From assembly GCF_021347895.1 (NCBI RefSeq), contig NC_067132.1:8271495-8335494 (forward strand): DNA of 64,000 nt. The letters run 5' to 3'. Below are positions 1 through 13,364 of the stretch, in pieces. The notes under the pieces are model-generated. The model saw only the letters and a program-made list of their open reading frames with translations, made no database searches and was not told where the DNA came from. The number at the start of each line of letters is the position of its first letter. Positions within the stretch are counted from its first letter, which is position 1. This DNA comes from Acanthochromis polyacanthus (taxonomy: Eukaryota; Chordata; Actinopteri; Pomacentridae). Both the position numbers and the translations under genes were made by a program.

Positions 1-1365
1 GCAAGCATTAGATGTGTGCAGTAAAGAGCAGTTTACTAGTGTCTGGAAAACTACTTTTATCTTTTAACCTCCTACTTTCAGAGGTTAAAGCTTGTAAAAG
101 GGCTGCAGAGTGAAGGTGATGAATGCAGTGTTTATCTGTGCAAGCCGTCTGGTTCTCTGAATTTTGCTAACCCTCAAACTCAACCTGAGGGGCCTTCAAC
201 GAGCTGTGTACCAGCGACAGAAATGCAGTTGAGGCTACAACTAATTATGTATATTTCTGCTTAATCTGTTCATTATTTGATCAATCAATCATTTTTTCCA
301 GAAGAGTTCAAAATCCAAAAGACAGTCATTTTACAAGAAACACGATAAAATCTTTCCATTGTCATCTGAACCCAGCGAATGTTTGGCATTTCTAAGTAAA
401 AAGCAGATGAAATTATTTTCCCAAATTATTTTCTGCCAAGTACTGTGAGGGATTGTATTATTATCCTTAAATTTTAATTTAATAAAATAATTAACATCCT
501 CACAATCAACTTTTGATTGACGGATCTAACAGTCAGACTGAGCCAATCGAGTGTAACGATTGAGGGCTTTATCTTGTTTTATTTTAATAATAATCCATAT
601 TGTCAGAGGGTGATCTCTTCATGTCAGTTCTACGGGAATATCTGCTGTGATTGTTTTTGTATTTATGACTTGTTTAAACCAAATTATGTCACTGACCGAT
701 TAAAGTACTCTAGTTGAAAGTCATTTTTAATGTTTGTGTTTTAGGCCATTTGTTCCTTTTCATTCATCACTGCAGTGCATTCAAGGTAGCACAGGAAACA
801 TTTCTAATCAGAAATCAGTATTTTTTCCTACTCTCCACCCCAGTTACACCAATTTTCCTTCGGCCCTCCATTTATCAAAGGAGCTGCCTATGGTGAACTC
901 TGCCTGCAGTGAGGATTTCATGGGTAACTTTTACTGCCTGATCCAGCTGCAGGGGGAATAAGAGGCTTGCAGCGTGGCTTAGCCTGGTGGTAATCACAGA
1001 GAAAGTCATTATGTCCTTGTGCTGTGTAGCTCTTTAAAACACAGCCTGTGTGAGATAGTGAAACATATTAGGTGAGGACAGTGTTTCAGTACGTGTGGAT
1101 AACTGCGAGTGAATTTAAGACACCATACAGTGAGTGTACAGTGAGGATGCAGCTAAGGGTGAATCATCCTGTCAGTCAGCACTTCGTCCACAGGTAATCA
1201 TTGTCTTAAGTGACACTTGATAAATCCTCTTTGAGACAAGGCAGCAGGCTAAAACTGGCAGTACTGTTTCCAAATCAGGTGCATTTTCACCTGTAGAACA
1301 TGTCCACATGTAAAGTGGTTTAGACATCAGTCAAGAACTGAACAGAAACATCCACCCAACCCTCA
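1..1365. other. Non-coding, no recognised feature
   Basis: AT-rich unique-looking sequence with no convincing exon, RNA gene or repeat. If the slc12a7 model is right, this lies inside its first intron on the minus strand. Confidence 0.5.
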
Positions 1366-1720
1366 AGGGCGGCTGTGGATCAGGTGGTAGTGCGGTTCGT
1401 CCAATGATGGAAGGGTCGGTGGTTCGATTCCTGCTCTCGCCTAGTCATGTGCTGTTGTGTCCTTTGGCAAGACACTTTACCCGCCTCTTTACCAGTGCTG
1501 CTCTCACACTGGTGTATGAATGCGTGTGGTGGTCAGAGGGGCTGTAGGTGTGGATTCTGTAGGCCACGCTTCCATCAGTCTGCCCCAGGGCAGCTGCTGC
1601 TACAAATGTAGCTTACCACCACCAGAGTGAGAATGTGTGAGTGAATGAATAATGGATCCATTGTGAAGCGCTTTGAGTGCCTAGAAAAGCGCTATAGCCA
1701 TTATTGTTATTATTATTTAT
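1366..1720 (+). mobile_element. tRNA-derived SINE with L2-type LINE tail
   Basis: The head is tRNA-like, with a polymerase III B box GGTTCGATTCC at 1431-1441 and an A-box-like stretch about 45 bases upstream. A long unrelated body follows. The 3' part holds GCGCTTTGAGTGCCTAGAA and AAGCGCTATA, which could fold as a small hairpin. This is the 3' tail shared by L2-clade LINEs such as eel UnaL2 and the SINEs that use their reverse transcriptase. An ATT-rich microsatellite ends the element. No target-site duplication was found. Confidence 0.8.
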
Positions 1721-3636
1721 TGTCAAGGAAGGTGGGCCGGTGGAAATACAGTCCCATGCAGCAGTTAAAACACAGAGACAGAGGTTCCAACTGCATCTTA
1801 CAGTCTTTTTACAAGCAGATGGAATTTCTTTAAATAAGTGAGCATTGAGTTAGGATTATTTTGTCAATCCGTTTTCAAGGTCAGGACTGAGCATTCACGT
1901 AAGAAATGTTCTGTGATGTACTTATCAAATATCAGATTTCTGCTTTCTGAGTTGAAAAACTCCCACTGCTCAAAAAAAAAGCCAGTAAATCAAAAATTTT
2001 GAAACTTCATGTTGATTGATTATCCGGCCCGGCTGATTACCGGATCCAATATGTAGCATTTTGGTGAAAATCAGTATTTTTAGTATCAGTTATTATTTAA
2101 AACACAGTTGATTTGTTACTAGACATCAAAACAAATGCAACAGCAAAAAGGAACTTTGCATTTGGATTTATCGCATCTGGAAAAAAAATGCTGGTATGAT
2201 ACTTTTATTTCTTTGCTGCTTTATTTGCATCATGAGCAAAATGTGATCTTATTCCTTTTTAAGCTAAAAATATCCTGTGGCAACAAATTTGCCCAACCTC
2301 CATGTCATTAAATCCTCCACTGACCTCAAGTTGCACTTACACATCACCATCACAAGCAAGAAAAAAGTACCAAGTGCCACAAATCTCTTTAGATGATGCA
2401 TGTACTGAAGCAATTGTTACAGCAGATTATCTACTGAAGAAAATACATAAGGACAGAAACAGGAGATGGCAATGGAAGGTGAAGATTATATGTCTGTCAT
2501 TCTGTCTTACATATAATCTGAAGTGCTGGAGTGGAAATGTCAACATTGTGTGTGAGCGTGCTTTTGTGTGCTGTGGCAAACAGTCCAGCGGGACATGGTC
2601 TACATTCATATACAGTAGCAGTGACAAGACACTGGCCTAGTTAACAGATGTTGGCCTCTGTTCACATTACACATGTTACCTTGGACAAACTCGCAGTGGT
2701 TCTTGGAAATTTTTGTTTATTTCTAAACATGATCAAGATACTTTGATGGCAGTTTCTCACAAAAGCAGGACCTCAGTTATGTGTGCTTTTGACATTATCA
2801 TGAAATAACTGAATGAAAAGTAGTCTGGTTAAGATTACCAAAAGTGTCAGAAACATCCCTTTGTGTGGGTCTGAAAATTTGGAAGAAACCAGTTCAGCTA
2901 TGATGACTGACCAGGTACATTCTGCTCCTTGACACAGTCCTGCTTTCCATCAAACCTTTCCATCATCTTTTCTCATGTCAGCTCGGGAATGCTGACGACA
3001 CGCTGCACATATACACTAGTTCAAATAGAGCAATTGATGTAAATGTTGGCAAATGTGCACCTGGGTATGAGAGGAGAATGAGAGTGAAAGAGCACAAGGC
3101 TGAAAAAAGCTACACCAAGTGTGTGTGTATATGCAATCCCTCTCGCTTGCTCAGACTAAAGCAGATGCACAAAACAGCCTGTCTTTAAAAAGGCAATGAT
3201 TCCAGCTAAAGGGATAAATAACTGTCAAATAAAGGGCATATATGGTGGCAGTTTGTCTATTTAATTACTCTCTCTTCATGACTTTGCAGTTATTTCAATG
3301 TACATGCGCAAATACAAAACAACACAACCAACAACAGAGGACAAAAAAACTGACAACAGGGTTGTGAATCTGAAACATGACGTCCAATGAGGCTGCAGCT
3401 TCTGCCGGCTGTTCCAGTCCGTTTCTTAATTATTGTGGTCATCACAGCAGTTAGGAGTGAACACATTTTGCCCCATGAGCTTCTCTATTTTTCAAACAAA
3501 TATTTAACTTTCAGTACTTTTAAATCAACACACAGCCCTAACCAACAACAGAGGACCAAACAGAAGTGTTCCATTTGTCATGTCCATGTTTGTTTTTGTA
3601 ATTATCTGCGCAATTTTGTCATGCACTGTCACCAAC
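1721..3636. other. Intronic DNA, no recognised feature
   Basis: No exon or repeat could be supported. An open frame at 2302-2640 (+) has no recognisable motif and looks like chance. Confidence 0.45.
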
Positions 3637-3907
3637 ATTATTTAGACCATCCAGAAAACGCGATTATGCGATCGCATGAATTCCCGCATTAATCACCAAA
3701 ATGCCACTGATTATTTTCCCAAAAGGCCACATAATCCCCACAAAACAGCACATAATTCCCGCAAGAATCTCACATTTCCACGAAAAAAAAGAGAAATATA
3801 CGGGTCCCGCTTGATTTCACAATTTCCGCATAAAATGAGAAAACTATAACCAATATAAATGGAGTTGTCAGTGTGTTTTTATGTGACGCCCGGCCTGACG
3901 TCATCAG

Positions 3908-4047
<140 letters not shown>

Positions 4048-4525
4048 ATAGACATATATAAAGAGTAGACGCCGCATCGACCGCTACTGTCCATTGGGGC
4101 TGACGAGCGGTGGGGCTGCCATCTTGGTCCGGTCACCCGCTCCACTCAGCGCTGTTTGACAGCGCATTTTATCCATCTTAACTCTGAATATTAAACTGAT
4201 TTTCACGCATTTTTTATTTTTATTTCTTTGCTGCAAACGTCATACATGTAGCTATGATACAGGACAAATGGTTCGGCGTATTTTAATATTCATAGCGGGA
4301 ATAATAGATAATAATAATAATAGGTAATAGAATATTCTGATATTAAGCTCGACTGTAGACAGGTATTTTGCAAACACTGTAAACACACACACACTAATAT
4401 ATGTTAGAGAAGCAGATAATGGCAGTAAAGTCAATTATTTTTAATAATTTGAAGAGACAATATATGATTACGCTATAGATACATATAAAAACAAAATACT
4501 GACTAATGAACACATTTCCATATAA

Positions 4526-4529
<4 letters not shown>

Positions 4530-4592
<63 letters not shown>
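4530..4592. repeat. (TA)n followed by (CA)n microsatellite
   Basis: About 24 TA units run directly into eight CA units. It sits at the arm-core junction of the foldback element. Confidence 0.95.
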
Positions 4593-4827
4593 TATAATTT
4601 TCTGATATATCTTTTTTTAATATATATGTATGAATTATATTGATAGTCTATATATGATTTATATAATAATTTTCTCTGATATACTGATTATATTAATATT
4701 CCACATATAATTTATATATATTATGTTTTCTGATATATTGATTATATTGATACTCCATACATGATTTATATATCTAGTATGATTTTCTCTGATATATAAC
4801 TTTTACCTATTTATATATATATATATT

Positions 4828-4843
<16 letters not shown>

Positions 4844-4917
<74 letters not shown>
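4844..4917. repeat. (GT)n microsatellite
   Basis: About 37 uninterrupted GT units inside the foldback core. Confidence 0.97.
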
Positions 4918-4921
<4 letters not shown>

Positions 4922-5052
4922 AAGTTGATACTCCATCTATGATTTATATATATTCATTTTCTCTGATATATAATTTCTATTTATTGTATTTATCGTATTT
5001 CTCGCTGCGCAGCACCCCGAGCGGCGTCTACTCTTTATTATGTCTATAAGAA

Positions 5053-5336
5053 GCACGAGCCAGTGTTGCCAACTTAGCGACGTTCTCGCTAAATCTAGCG
5101 ACTTTCCAAAGCGTCCTAGCGACTTTTTTTTTTTTTAAAAGCAACTAGCCACAAATCTAGCGACTTTTTCTGCCGTTTTGGAGACTGACAGGAAAACTCG
5201 GATCATTCTGCAGTTACTGTTTTCAACAAGCAGCAGATGCTGCTGTGAGCTTCTCCCCCTCCCAAAGCACAGGCTGTCAGTCCAGTAACCCCGCAGCAGT
5301 CTCAGTGTCTGATTAGAGGACACATCCCTCCGCGGC
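5053..5336. repeat. TTAGCGAC-type repeat, copy 1
   Basis: Begins CAGTGTTGCCAACTTAGCGA and carries several degenerate CTAGCGACTTT motifs. The same sequence, reverse complemented, lies inside the hAT at about 32130-32168 plus 32945-33200. There it is split by another transposon, so this copy shows the uninterrupted (empty) state of that insertion site. No coding capacity. Confidence 0.75.
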
Positions 5337-5497
5337 CAGACGGCAGGTGAATCGCGCATATTTTTGCATATTTCACAACTATTCGCATACTTTGCAACTT
5401 TCCGACATTTCCCTGCATAAAATGGCATAAAAACCCCGCATATTTATTCGCATAATCAAGGATTTTTGCCCGTGTTTTTCTGGAGGGTCTAATTATT

Positions 5498-7797
5498 AGA
5501 ACTTAAACATCAGAAGCCGACGACTAAGGGTAATAAAAAGAGGGAAAAGGTAGAAGAGTGAGAAACCTCTTGTGTAATTGTTGATGAATGAATGCAGGTG
5601 TGTTTGATGGTGAGGGCTATGTCTGTGTGTGTATGTGTATACATGTTCCACTTCTGCAGGTGGTGAGGACACACTCACTGCGCTATAGCACATTAGGTGA
5701 CCCCTAAAACTGTACCACTGCTAAAGGGTATATAGCATGTAATTACCATGTACAAATGAACACAGCTTAAATTAATTCCTCTCGGGTAAAACCACAACCA
5801 ACCTTTTCTCTCATAATTTCAAAAGGTAGATAGGAAGAATGCCTTAGTATGGCTAAAGGGATGACAGCAATGCAAACTGTGATGCAAAGTTTAAATCAGT
5901 TCACTTTTTCAGATCGAGTTTTTGATGACTACACGTATCTATTTACTTTTGTCAGCGTTTTAAATATTTTATATTTAGACTTGTTTCCTGTATTAATGCA
6001 CTGACTTTTCATTTCATTAAATTCATTTGCAAATACTGCAGTCCCTGAGCCAGAAAGTGCATATTTGAGTGCCACAAACATCTAAGCAGTTTGATCAGAA
6101 ATAACTACGATGTGTGTCGAACATCATTCTGCAATTTTTTAAGAACTTAATCTATAATTGAAGGCACACAAAATAGCATGAATTATTCTTTTGATGAAAA
6201 CTGTTAGAGACAATTTTAGACTCTGTGCTAACTAAAAAAAAATGTGCATGCTGTTATTAGAAAAGGTAGAAAATATCATTCTGGCAATTGCCTAAACATG
6301 CATTCACGCTGTACAGCATTATCATTTTGAGAAATTACAGTGCTACTTTGACGTGGTACATTTATCTCTTAAAACATTTTAAATGTTGTTTTATCTGAAG
6401 TATTACAAATTTCCTGTATTAAACACTTTTACAAAACATTATGTATATGTGGGCAAGTATCCTGACTCATTTCCTAAATGTTACAGTTCCATCCAGCCTA
6501 CAATGATAATCCATTTGTGAGTACTTCAAATTAGTTTTTGCTTTTTGAAATGGTGCACATGCACATATGTAAGAGAAAGCCTCTTGACACCTTTAGAATA
6601 TCCTTTTTTTCTTCAAATTCATGGTAACATGGCAGGATTAGCAAGAGTGCAGATGGCTATGAGAATCCTCAGCGTTGGTACACGCTTGACCTCGCCATCT
6701 GAGATTTAAATTGCATTCTTTTTATCACAGCCAGTGTTGTTACATAAGGGGATGGGATTCCCTGACACTGCTACAGTGCAGTGCAAAATGGAAGATGGTT
6801 ATGAGTCTAGACAGCAGTTTGTCATTTGTCAAAAGCTGTTTATTAGCCAGTCTTTTCTGCTAGTGTTTCTTTTCTAAATTCTTCTCAGTATTTTGTGCTT
6901 GTGATGATATTACTGGTTACAGATGATGTTCAGAAGCTGGGGTCAAAGTCAGATTTCATCAGCACTCTGCTTACTGACTGGTACAAATGTACCAGCAGGT
7001 ACTAAAGATGTGCTAATGGTCGTGGTAATAAATGACCATGCATCCTATTTATAACCACTAATCTCCACACCGTGATGACGCTGTAAGCTGCCTAACACTG
7101 CCAATGTTAGCCAACGAGTAACAAAAAAAGGACAGAGACAGAGGTTAAAAAAAAATAGACATGCAACCTATCACAAGTGCAAATGGTAGGACAAAAGGGA
7201 AAAAAAACCCTCGTCCTACAGCTCAAGGTTAACGTGAAAGGAAACCAGTCATTATAAGCTTCAATATTAAGAAGCAAAAGAAACAAGAAAGATAATTGCT
7301 TTCATTTTCATGCATTTTAGCAAGGTGCTTGACATCAGTGAACACATTTTTGTGTCCCTGTCCAGTGACTCACACTGGATCACATTTCTTTCAAGCAGCA
7401 TGACTTTTGATTTTATAATTCCCAAACATCAGACTCACAGCAGTTGCTTCTCAATCACTTAAAAAATAAATAAATAAATAAATAAATAATAATAATAATC
7501 ACGCCAAATATGGACAGAAAACACTGAAACATTTTAAAGGCTAAAGTTAGCTTAAGGACAGTATTACACAAGAAGAAATGTAATTTCTACCCCAGGTGAG
7601 CTACAGAAAGCAACTCATCAATAACACAGCTGTCCTTAGAAACCAATTTTTATGAAGAAGAAATTAACTTATGGTTGAAGTAGTAAATATTAAAAACTTA
7701 ACCAGATACCTCCACAATAATCACAGTTTATTGTATCACACTATAATGTTGCTAAGCAAAGAGCAATTCAAGCAGTACTTCAATCAAGAAAACTTAC
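5498..7797. other. Intronic DNA, no recognised gene
   Basis: AT-rich sequence with a short TAAA-type repeat near 7460-7495. No exon of the expected cotransporter gene was seen. Confidence 0.5.
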
Positions 7798-7842
7798 CCT
7801 TCCGTCGAGAGGCTCCCCTGTGCTCCATTCTGGGGAGCGGGG
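7798..7842 (-). CDS. Candidate 45-nt cassette exon of slc12a7
   Basis: On the minus strand a long pyrimidine tract ending CCTCCCTTTTCAG is followed by 45 nt and then a consensus donor G|GTAAGT. Read in phase 1, the phase in which both candidate first exons end, the 45 nt are open. They encode a short basic segment, APLPRMEHRGASRRK, and leave phase 1 again, so skipping or including the exon keeps frame. KCC-family N-termini are known to vary through alternative first exons and small cassettes. I could not match this peptide to a remembered KCC4 sequence, so it may be a chance splice-like string. Confidence 0.4.
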
Positions 7843-8004
7843 CTGAAAAGGGAGGTGAAAGGGAGGGGGTCCAAGCAGAAGTTCCTAGAGAACTCCAGTA
7901 ATGGGGGTTCAAAGTATCGAGACACTGCTAGTGAGGTGCAGAAGTCAGGAATGCTGGCTGTGCTGTGTGGATAATGTGAGGATCAGCTATTTCTGTGACA
8001 GTGC

Positions 8005-8005
<1 letters not shown>

Positions 8006-8087
<82 letters not shown>
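8006..8087. repeat. (GT)n microsatellite
   Basis: About 41 uninterrupted GT units. A short CA run lies nearby at about 8175-8195. Confidence 0.97.
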
Positions 8088-8089
<2 letters not shown>

Positions 8090-8741
8090 AAAAGTGGCCT
8101 GTGACGACGTTGTCAGCGACATCAGCCATGCATCACAAAGCACTCTCACCCTCCCACCGAAAGACCTGCAATCTCACACACACACACACACACACATAGC
8201 GCCCTTCCCTTAACCTCCCTGAGCTACTGATCCCCGCCACACTTGTGTGTGCATGTGTGAATGCACACACAAAGGGGAGGAGCAAAGAAAGCCAGGGAAA
8301 CAGAAAGTGGTAGTAAAAACAGACAGATTGCTTTAGTTGAATGTTGCAGCAGGAAGAGGGATGGATATGTACGCATGCAGGACAAACAAGGAAAAAGCAA
8401 AATTTTTTCTTCCCAGAAAGCACATTTTTACAAGCTAGTGGTACTGACAGAGCAGAGACAATGCTTGCCATCCTAAGTAAAAGCTGAGCAGTTTATCACT
8501 TTGAATCAATAAGTGTTTACTATTTAAAACTGCAGGTGCTGCCTGAGTGAGCAGTTTCATTTATGATGTGACCTCCTGTCCAACCTCCAGGGTGTCATAG
8601 GTGGAGATGGTCAATCGATGAGCACAGCACAGAAACACAGAATAATGCCACTTGGAACTGTGATGACACCTAAACGCTACATCTTGCTAACCCCTCATAT
8701 ACATCAGTGTTTTTGAGTGATGACAACTACTAATGAAATTA
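8088..8741. other. Intronic DNA, no recognised feature
   Basis: No supported exon or repeat beyond short CA runs. Confidence 0.45.
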
Positions 8742-10200
8742 CAGTGAGGTCCATAAATATCGGGACATTGACACCATTTGCAGTATTTTGACTCTGTACC
8801 ACCAGAGCGGATTGGAAATGAAACAGTCCAGATGTGCTTTGAGTGCAGACTGTCAGCTTTAATTTGACGGTCTTGATTCCAAATCAGGTGGAGGAATTAC
8901 AACACATTTTATGTGTGCCCTCCACCTTTTGAAGGGACCAAAAGTAATTGGACAAGCTTACATAACCATAAATCAAACTGTCATTTTTAAGATTTGTTTG
9001 GAAATCCTTTGCGGTCATAGACATCACCAAACACTGAGTTCAGCCCCTGGTGATGCTCTGTCAGGCCTCTACTGCTGCTGTCTTCAGTTCCTGCTCATTC
9101 TTGGGGCATTTTCCCTTCAGTTTTGTCTTCGGCGAGTGAAATACAGCTCAACTGGATTCAGGTCAGGTGACTGACTTTGCCATTGCAGAACATTCCACTT
9201 CTTCACCTTTGGTTGCTTTCGTGGCATTCTGCAGGTCACTGTCCGTCTGCACCATGAAGCATCATCCAATGAGTTCTGAAGTATTTGGCTGAATATGAGC
9301 AGATAATATTACCAAAAACACTTCAGAATTCATTCTGCTGCTTTTATCAGCAGTCACATCATCAATAAATATAAAAGAACCAGTTCCACTGGCAGCCATA
9401 CTGTACATGCTCACAACATTATACTATCACCACCATGCTTCACTGATAAGCTGGTATCTTTACATCTTGAACAGTTCCTTCCCTTCTGCAGACTCTTCTC
9501 TTCCCTTCATTCTGGTACAAGCTGATCTTTGTCTCATCTGTCCATAGGATGTTGTTCCACAACTGCACAGGCTCTTTTAGATGTTTTTTGGCATACTGTA
9601 ATCTGGCCTTTCAGTTTCTGATGTTCACCAATGGTTTATACTTGTGGTGAACCCTCTGTTATCACTCTGGTAAAGTCTCCTCTGAATTGTTGACTTTAAC
9701 CTCCTGTAAAGTGTTCTTGATCTGGCCAAGAGATGTGAAGGAGTTTTTCTTGACCAGGGAAGGGATTCTTCTGTCATCCACCACAGATGTTTTCTGTGGT
9801 CTTCCAGGTCTTTTGGTGTTGCTGAGCTCACCAGTGCACTCTCTCTTTTTAAGAATGTACCAAACAGTTGATTTGGCCACACCTAATGTTTTTGCTATCT
9901 CTCTGATGGGTTTGTTTTGACTTTTCAGCCTAATAACAGCTTGTTTCACTGATAGTGACAGCTCTTTCGACTTCATATTGAAAGTTGACCTCGCCAGATT
10001 CCAAAGGCAAATACCACACTTGAAATGAACTCTAGACCTTTTATCTGCTTCTTGTAAATTAAATAATAAGGGATTAACACACCTGGCTGTAGAACAGCTG
10101 AGCAGCCAAATGTCCAATTACTTTTGGCCCCTTAAAAAAATGTTGTAATTCCTACACCATTCACCTGATTCGGATGTAAACACCCTTTTGAGGGTACAGA
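8742..10200 (-). mobile_element. Degenerate Tc1-like transposon
   Basis: The left end CAGTGAGGTCCATAAATATC follows a TA dinucleotide and is a fish Tc1-type inverted-repeat end. Near the right side a partial inverted copy is seen (TGTTGTAATTCCT, CACCTGATT), but the last roughly 150 bases are lost, so the right border is approximate. The long (about 200 bp) inverted-repeat layout is typical of fish Tc1 elements. It carries a broken transposase on the minus strand. Confidence 0.8.
9100..9976 (-). pseudogene. Tc1-like transposase pseudogene
   Basis: The start ATG is at 9974-9976, opening MKSKELSLSVKQ. The first about 105 codons are open. They encode a paired-like helix-turn-helix (SVKQAVIRL, IREIAKTLGVAKSTVWYI) and a GRPQKTS motif, matching the GRPR-type linker between the two DNA-binding subdomains. 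Further on, in shifted frames, come ILWTDETKISL with the first catalytic Asp and SQSPDLNPVEL with the Glu of the DD34E triad. The middle Asp region (normally NDPKH) is degenerate. Several frameshifts and stops make it non-functional. It sits in a presumed slc12a7 intron. Confidence 0.8.
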
Positions 10201-12445
10201 GACACATGTGTACAGCTGTACTTTGAATAAAATGAATGAACAAACTTATGTCCCTTCCCAGTGTGTATACGCAAGTGTCTCTCTGTGGTAATAAGGCTTT
10301 GGAGTCTGAACAATGAATGATTTGAACACCATTTTGAAATTTGTTTTTAGTTAGTATTATTATTTAAACTATTAAAACCTTTGACATACAGCATCACAAC
10401 ATTCACTTCACTTCTATATTTGATTTTTCTTGGCACAACAATATTTGTTCGACATTGCCAGAGAATAACAAACTTCTAATTATAGATTATATATAAATAT
10501 AAAATAAACATTTATTCATATTTACTTATTTACAAGATATTTTCCTACTTAGTGGACATCAGTATAGCAGTATTGTCGAGGCATCATCCTTCAGTCTGTG
10601 CCATACACACCTAATCTGAGCTCAGGTTGAGCTAAATGTTAGCTGAAAACAGCCAAAGATGTGCTACAGCTCCACAAACTGGATAGACAATGGCAGACCA
10701 GTCTCTGCCCCAGCCACTGAGGCTTTGGTGAACCTGGCACACTGCTGTCCTCCTCTGTAATGGCTGCCCATTAATCTGTCCGTCTAAGAGCGTGTCAGGT
10801 GGACACTAATCACTTAACCAGATTAGGCTAATCCTGAACTTTTTATAAAACACAGAAGCAACGCTGAGGCTCCAGGGTTGAGGAATACATTGCTTTAAAG
10901 CCCCGCAGACAAAGTGCAGCTCAATTTCTGCTGCCGTCTTCTGGCCACCAGCCACATCAGTCAGATGAGTGTTCTTCGTCAGCCCAAGACATGCTGGTCT
11001 CTTAGGAAGTCGTGCAGACTCATCAGGCTATCTACACAGAGAGAGCGTCAATTGGGACATAATCTTTGATTTTTTTTGCAGTTTATGACCAATACTTCAC
11101 AAAAAGACTTGCAGACTACTTCAATTCACAACCTGTCACAGCAGTTTTTAACCAGCTTCCACCAGCCCACGTGAAGACAAAACTGAACATCTGCTGTAAG
11201 CATCAGGAAATTGACAGATGTGTGAAGGCAGAGCTTAAAGAGGGGCTATCAACTCACACAGTAAGAAGGATTTAGTCGTATCAAGCTCCACTTGGTTTGA
11301 TGTCAGATGGCTGCTGCTATAGTTATTTTTGCTTGTGTACGTATGTGTGTGTGCACATACATGTCTGTGTGCTGCATTTAATGATGTCCTAAGCCTTTAA
11401 ACCTGTCAGGTAAACAACGTAGCCCGTTATGCAACACAAGGCACAGAAAGATAAGGGATAGTGACACTCTGTATCAGTGTCTGCATAGAGAGTGATTTAC
11501 TGGATACTTTAAACATCCATACTAGGATGGGGAAAATTACTGTAAGTCGATCAGACTGTCATAAGTTTAATGGCTTTTGAATGAGGGAAAAAAACATAAT
11601 TCAGACATAAAAGTCAAAGAGTGATTTAGGAACTGGGTATGGAAACAGCATGTAGGACAAAAAATATTTTATTCTATAGTGGTGTAATTTTACATAGATC
11701 GGTAACTGGAAGTAGTTAAGAATGCATGGGTGCTAGTCAAAAAAAAGAGGAGGACAATGGGAGTCAGCCAAGGTTAGTGGGATCAATGTTACTTAGTGCT
11801 GCTTACACTTGAATCCTCATTGCCTTGAGTAAACACTAACCATGAGATAGGTGAGAAAAAATAGTACATTAGTGATTGCAGGTACAGAGAAGGTGCTTTT
11901 ATAAAATGTCACTCAATTTTCACTCCTAAATTATTAAGAAAACACAACATTTATGTTTTTGAGCATAGCATTTTTTCCTTTACAAGAAGAATCCTCGACT
12001 AAATTAAATAAACAAATTTCAAAATATTTCAGGACTTGATAGGACCAGCAAGAGTAATGAATGAAATTAACGTTTTTAAATGAACCATGCTTTGTCTACA
12101 TGAGATGGAACTGAGCAAGTAACTATTTAGTTGTTTTGCACATGTCTGATATCACTTCAGTCAGTCTTATGTTTTCTTATGATCATGCTGTGGCAAAAGG
12201 CTCAATAAAAACTCTCCTGATGTTCTGCTAAATAGATGCTAAGACATCTCAAAGAGAGCTGCAAGAATTATTTCATAAGCTTTTAGCGGTAAATTAATCA
12301 GCAGCTATTTTAAAGTTGAATAAATCAGTTTAAGCTATTATTTAAGAAGAAATGCCAAATCTCTTTGGACAAAAGAAGACAATTTGGGGAGGTCATCCTG
12401 GGCCTTGGAAATGCTGATTGACATTTTTAACCATTTTCTGGAATA

Positions 12446-12477
<32 letters not shown>

Positions 12478-12521
12478 CAAATAATTCATGAATTGAGAAA
12501 ATAATCAACAGATTTACCAAC
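10201..12521. other. Intronic DNA with one (TA)n run
   Basis: The only clear feature is a TA microsatellite at about 12447-12475. No exon recognised. Confidence 0.45.
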
Positions 12522-12598
12522 AATTGACCCTTCGCTAAGCCCCACTCCCCTTGGTTACTGTTGCTACGCCTGTCAAGCTTTCCCTCCGAGCATGAAAT

Positions 12599-13208
12599 AT
12601 GGAGTTTTTAGCGGTACCGGTGAGTGACATTTCTCAGGAGATATGTGCAAATTTCTGGACATATTCTACAGCGATATCAGAGAGAAGCAGACAGAAGGGT
12701 CTCCAATATGCTTTTGAGAACTATATTCACCAAATTAAATGTTGGCGGAGTGCAAATGAAGAGGACGTTAAAATAGAGGGAAAAGCGCACAGATCTCAGT
12801 GTAAGCACCAAACACCCCATGTATTGTCACTTCACGTCAAAAATAATCATATACAAGAACAACAATGTTCTTGTACAGCAGGGTAAGCCGATATGCATTA
12901 TATACATTTAAATTAATGTTATGTCAACTGTCATTATCATGTGTCTGCCCATTTCTTGCTAAGCTAAATTTGTGTTTGTTTACAGCGCACCAGGATATTG
13001 CTCACATATAGTGGGGCTGATCTATACACTTGATCTCATTAAGGCACAGCAAAGCCCAGCAATATCTTGCACAAGTTTGCCACAACAGTGGCACAAGCCA
13101 AGGGGTTACAACATTAATGCAGTACCGATCTCATCTGTTGTTGTCGCCAAAGTCAGACGTGAGCGTAGGTGGAGACCCGTAGATTGCTGCTACAAAAGAA
13201 GCAGGTAG
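12599..13208 (+). pseudogene. SWIM-like zinc-finger protein fragment, two exons
   Basis: The first open segment starts at an ATG and ends QEQQCSCTA. A GT donor at 12883 (GG|GTAAGC) and an AG acceptor ending at 12985 (GTTTGTTTACAG) define a 103-nt intron. Joining restores C-S-C ... G-Y-C-S-H-I-V-G-L-I-Y, the CxC...CxH pattern of SWIM zinc fingers, followed by ISCTSLPQQWHKPRG. I associate this pattern with fish repetitive proteins that also carry YqaJ-type nuclease domains. The frame stops at 13206, where AG|GTAG could be another donor. No nuclease domain follows, so the gene is 3'-truncated. An alternative donor CCG|GTGAGT lies near 12620. Confidence 0.6.
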
Positions 13209-13364
13209 AATCATATTTAGGAAGATGAGGTACTGTACAATGAGCTCTATGTTGCATACTTTTGCCCTTCCGCCCCACGGGAGGTTTCTGTCCTTCCGCT
13301 GAGACGTCTTTCTTTGCTAATGTCATCTGACCTAACACACAGAGCTACGGTTAGCTAATGTTAG

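Larger units (their letters stand above)
4048..5047. mobile_element. AT-rich foldback-type element, copy 1
   Basis: The left end ATAGACATATATAAAGAGTA continues into GACGCCGC. The right end at 5021-5047 is its reverse complement (GCGGCGTCTACTC then TTTATTATGTCTAT). The left part, to about 4530, closely matches the second copy at 61924 onward. The core, about 4600-4960, is a tandem AT-rich array with units around TTTTCTCTGATATA, and it lies in the opposite orientation to the core of copy 2. No protein is encoded; open frames in the arm are shared between copies only because the DNA is repeated. Confidence 0.75.

Noticed and set aside
2302..2640. 112-codon plus-strand open frame
   Set aside because: No motif, no splice context, composition like its surroundings.
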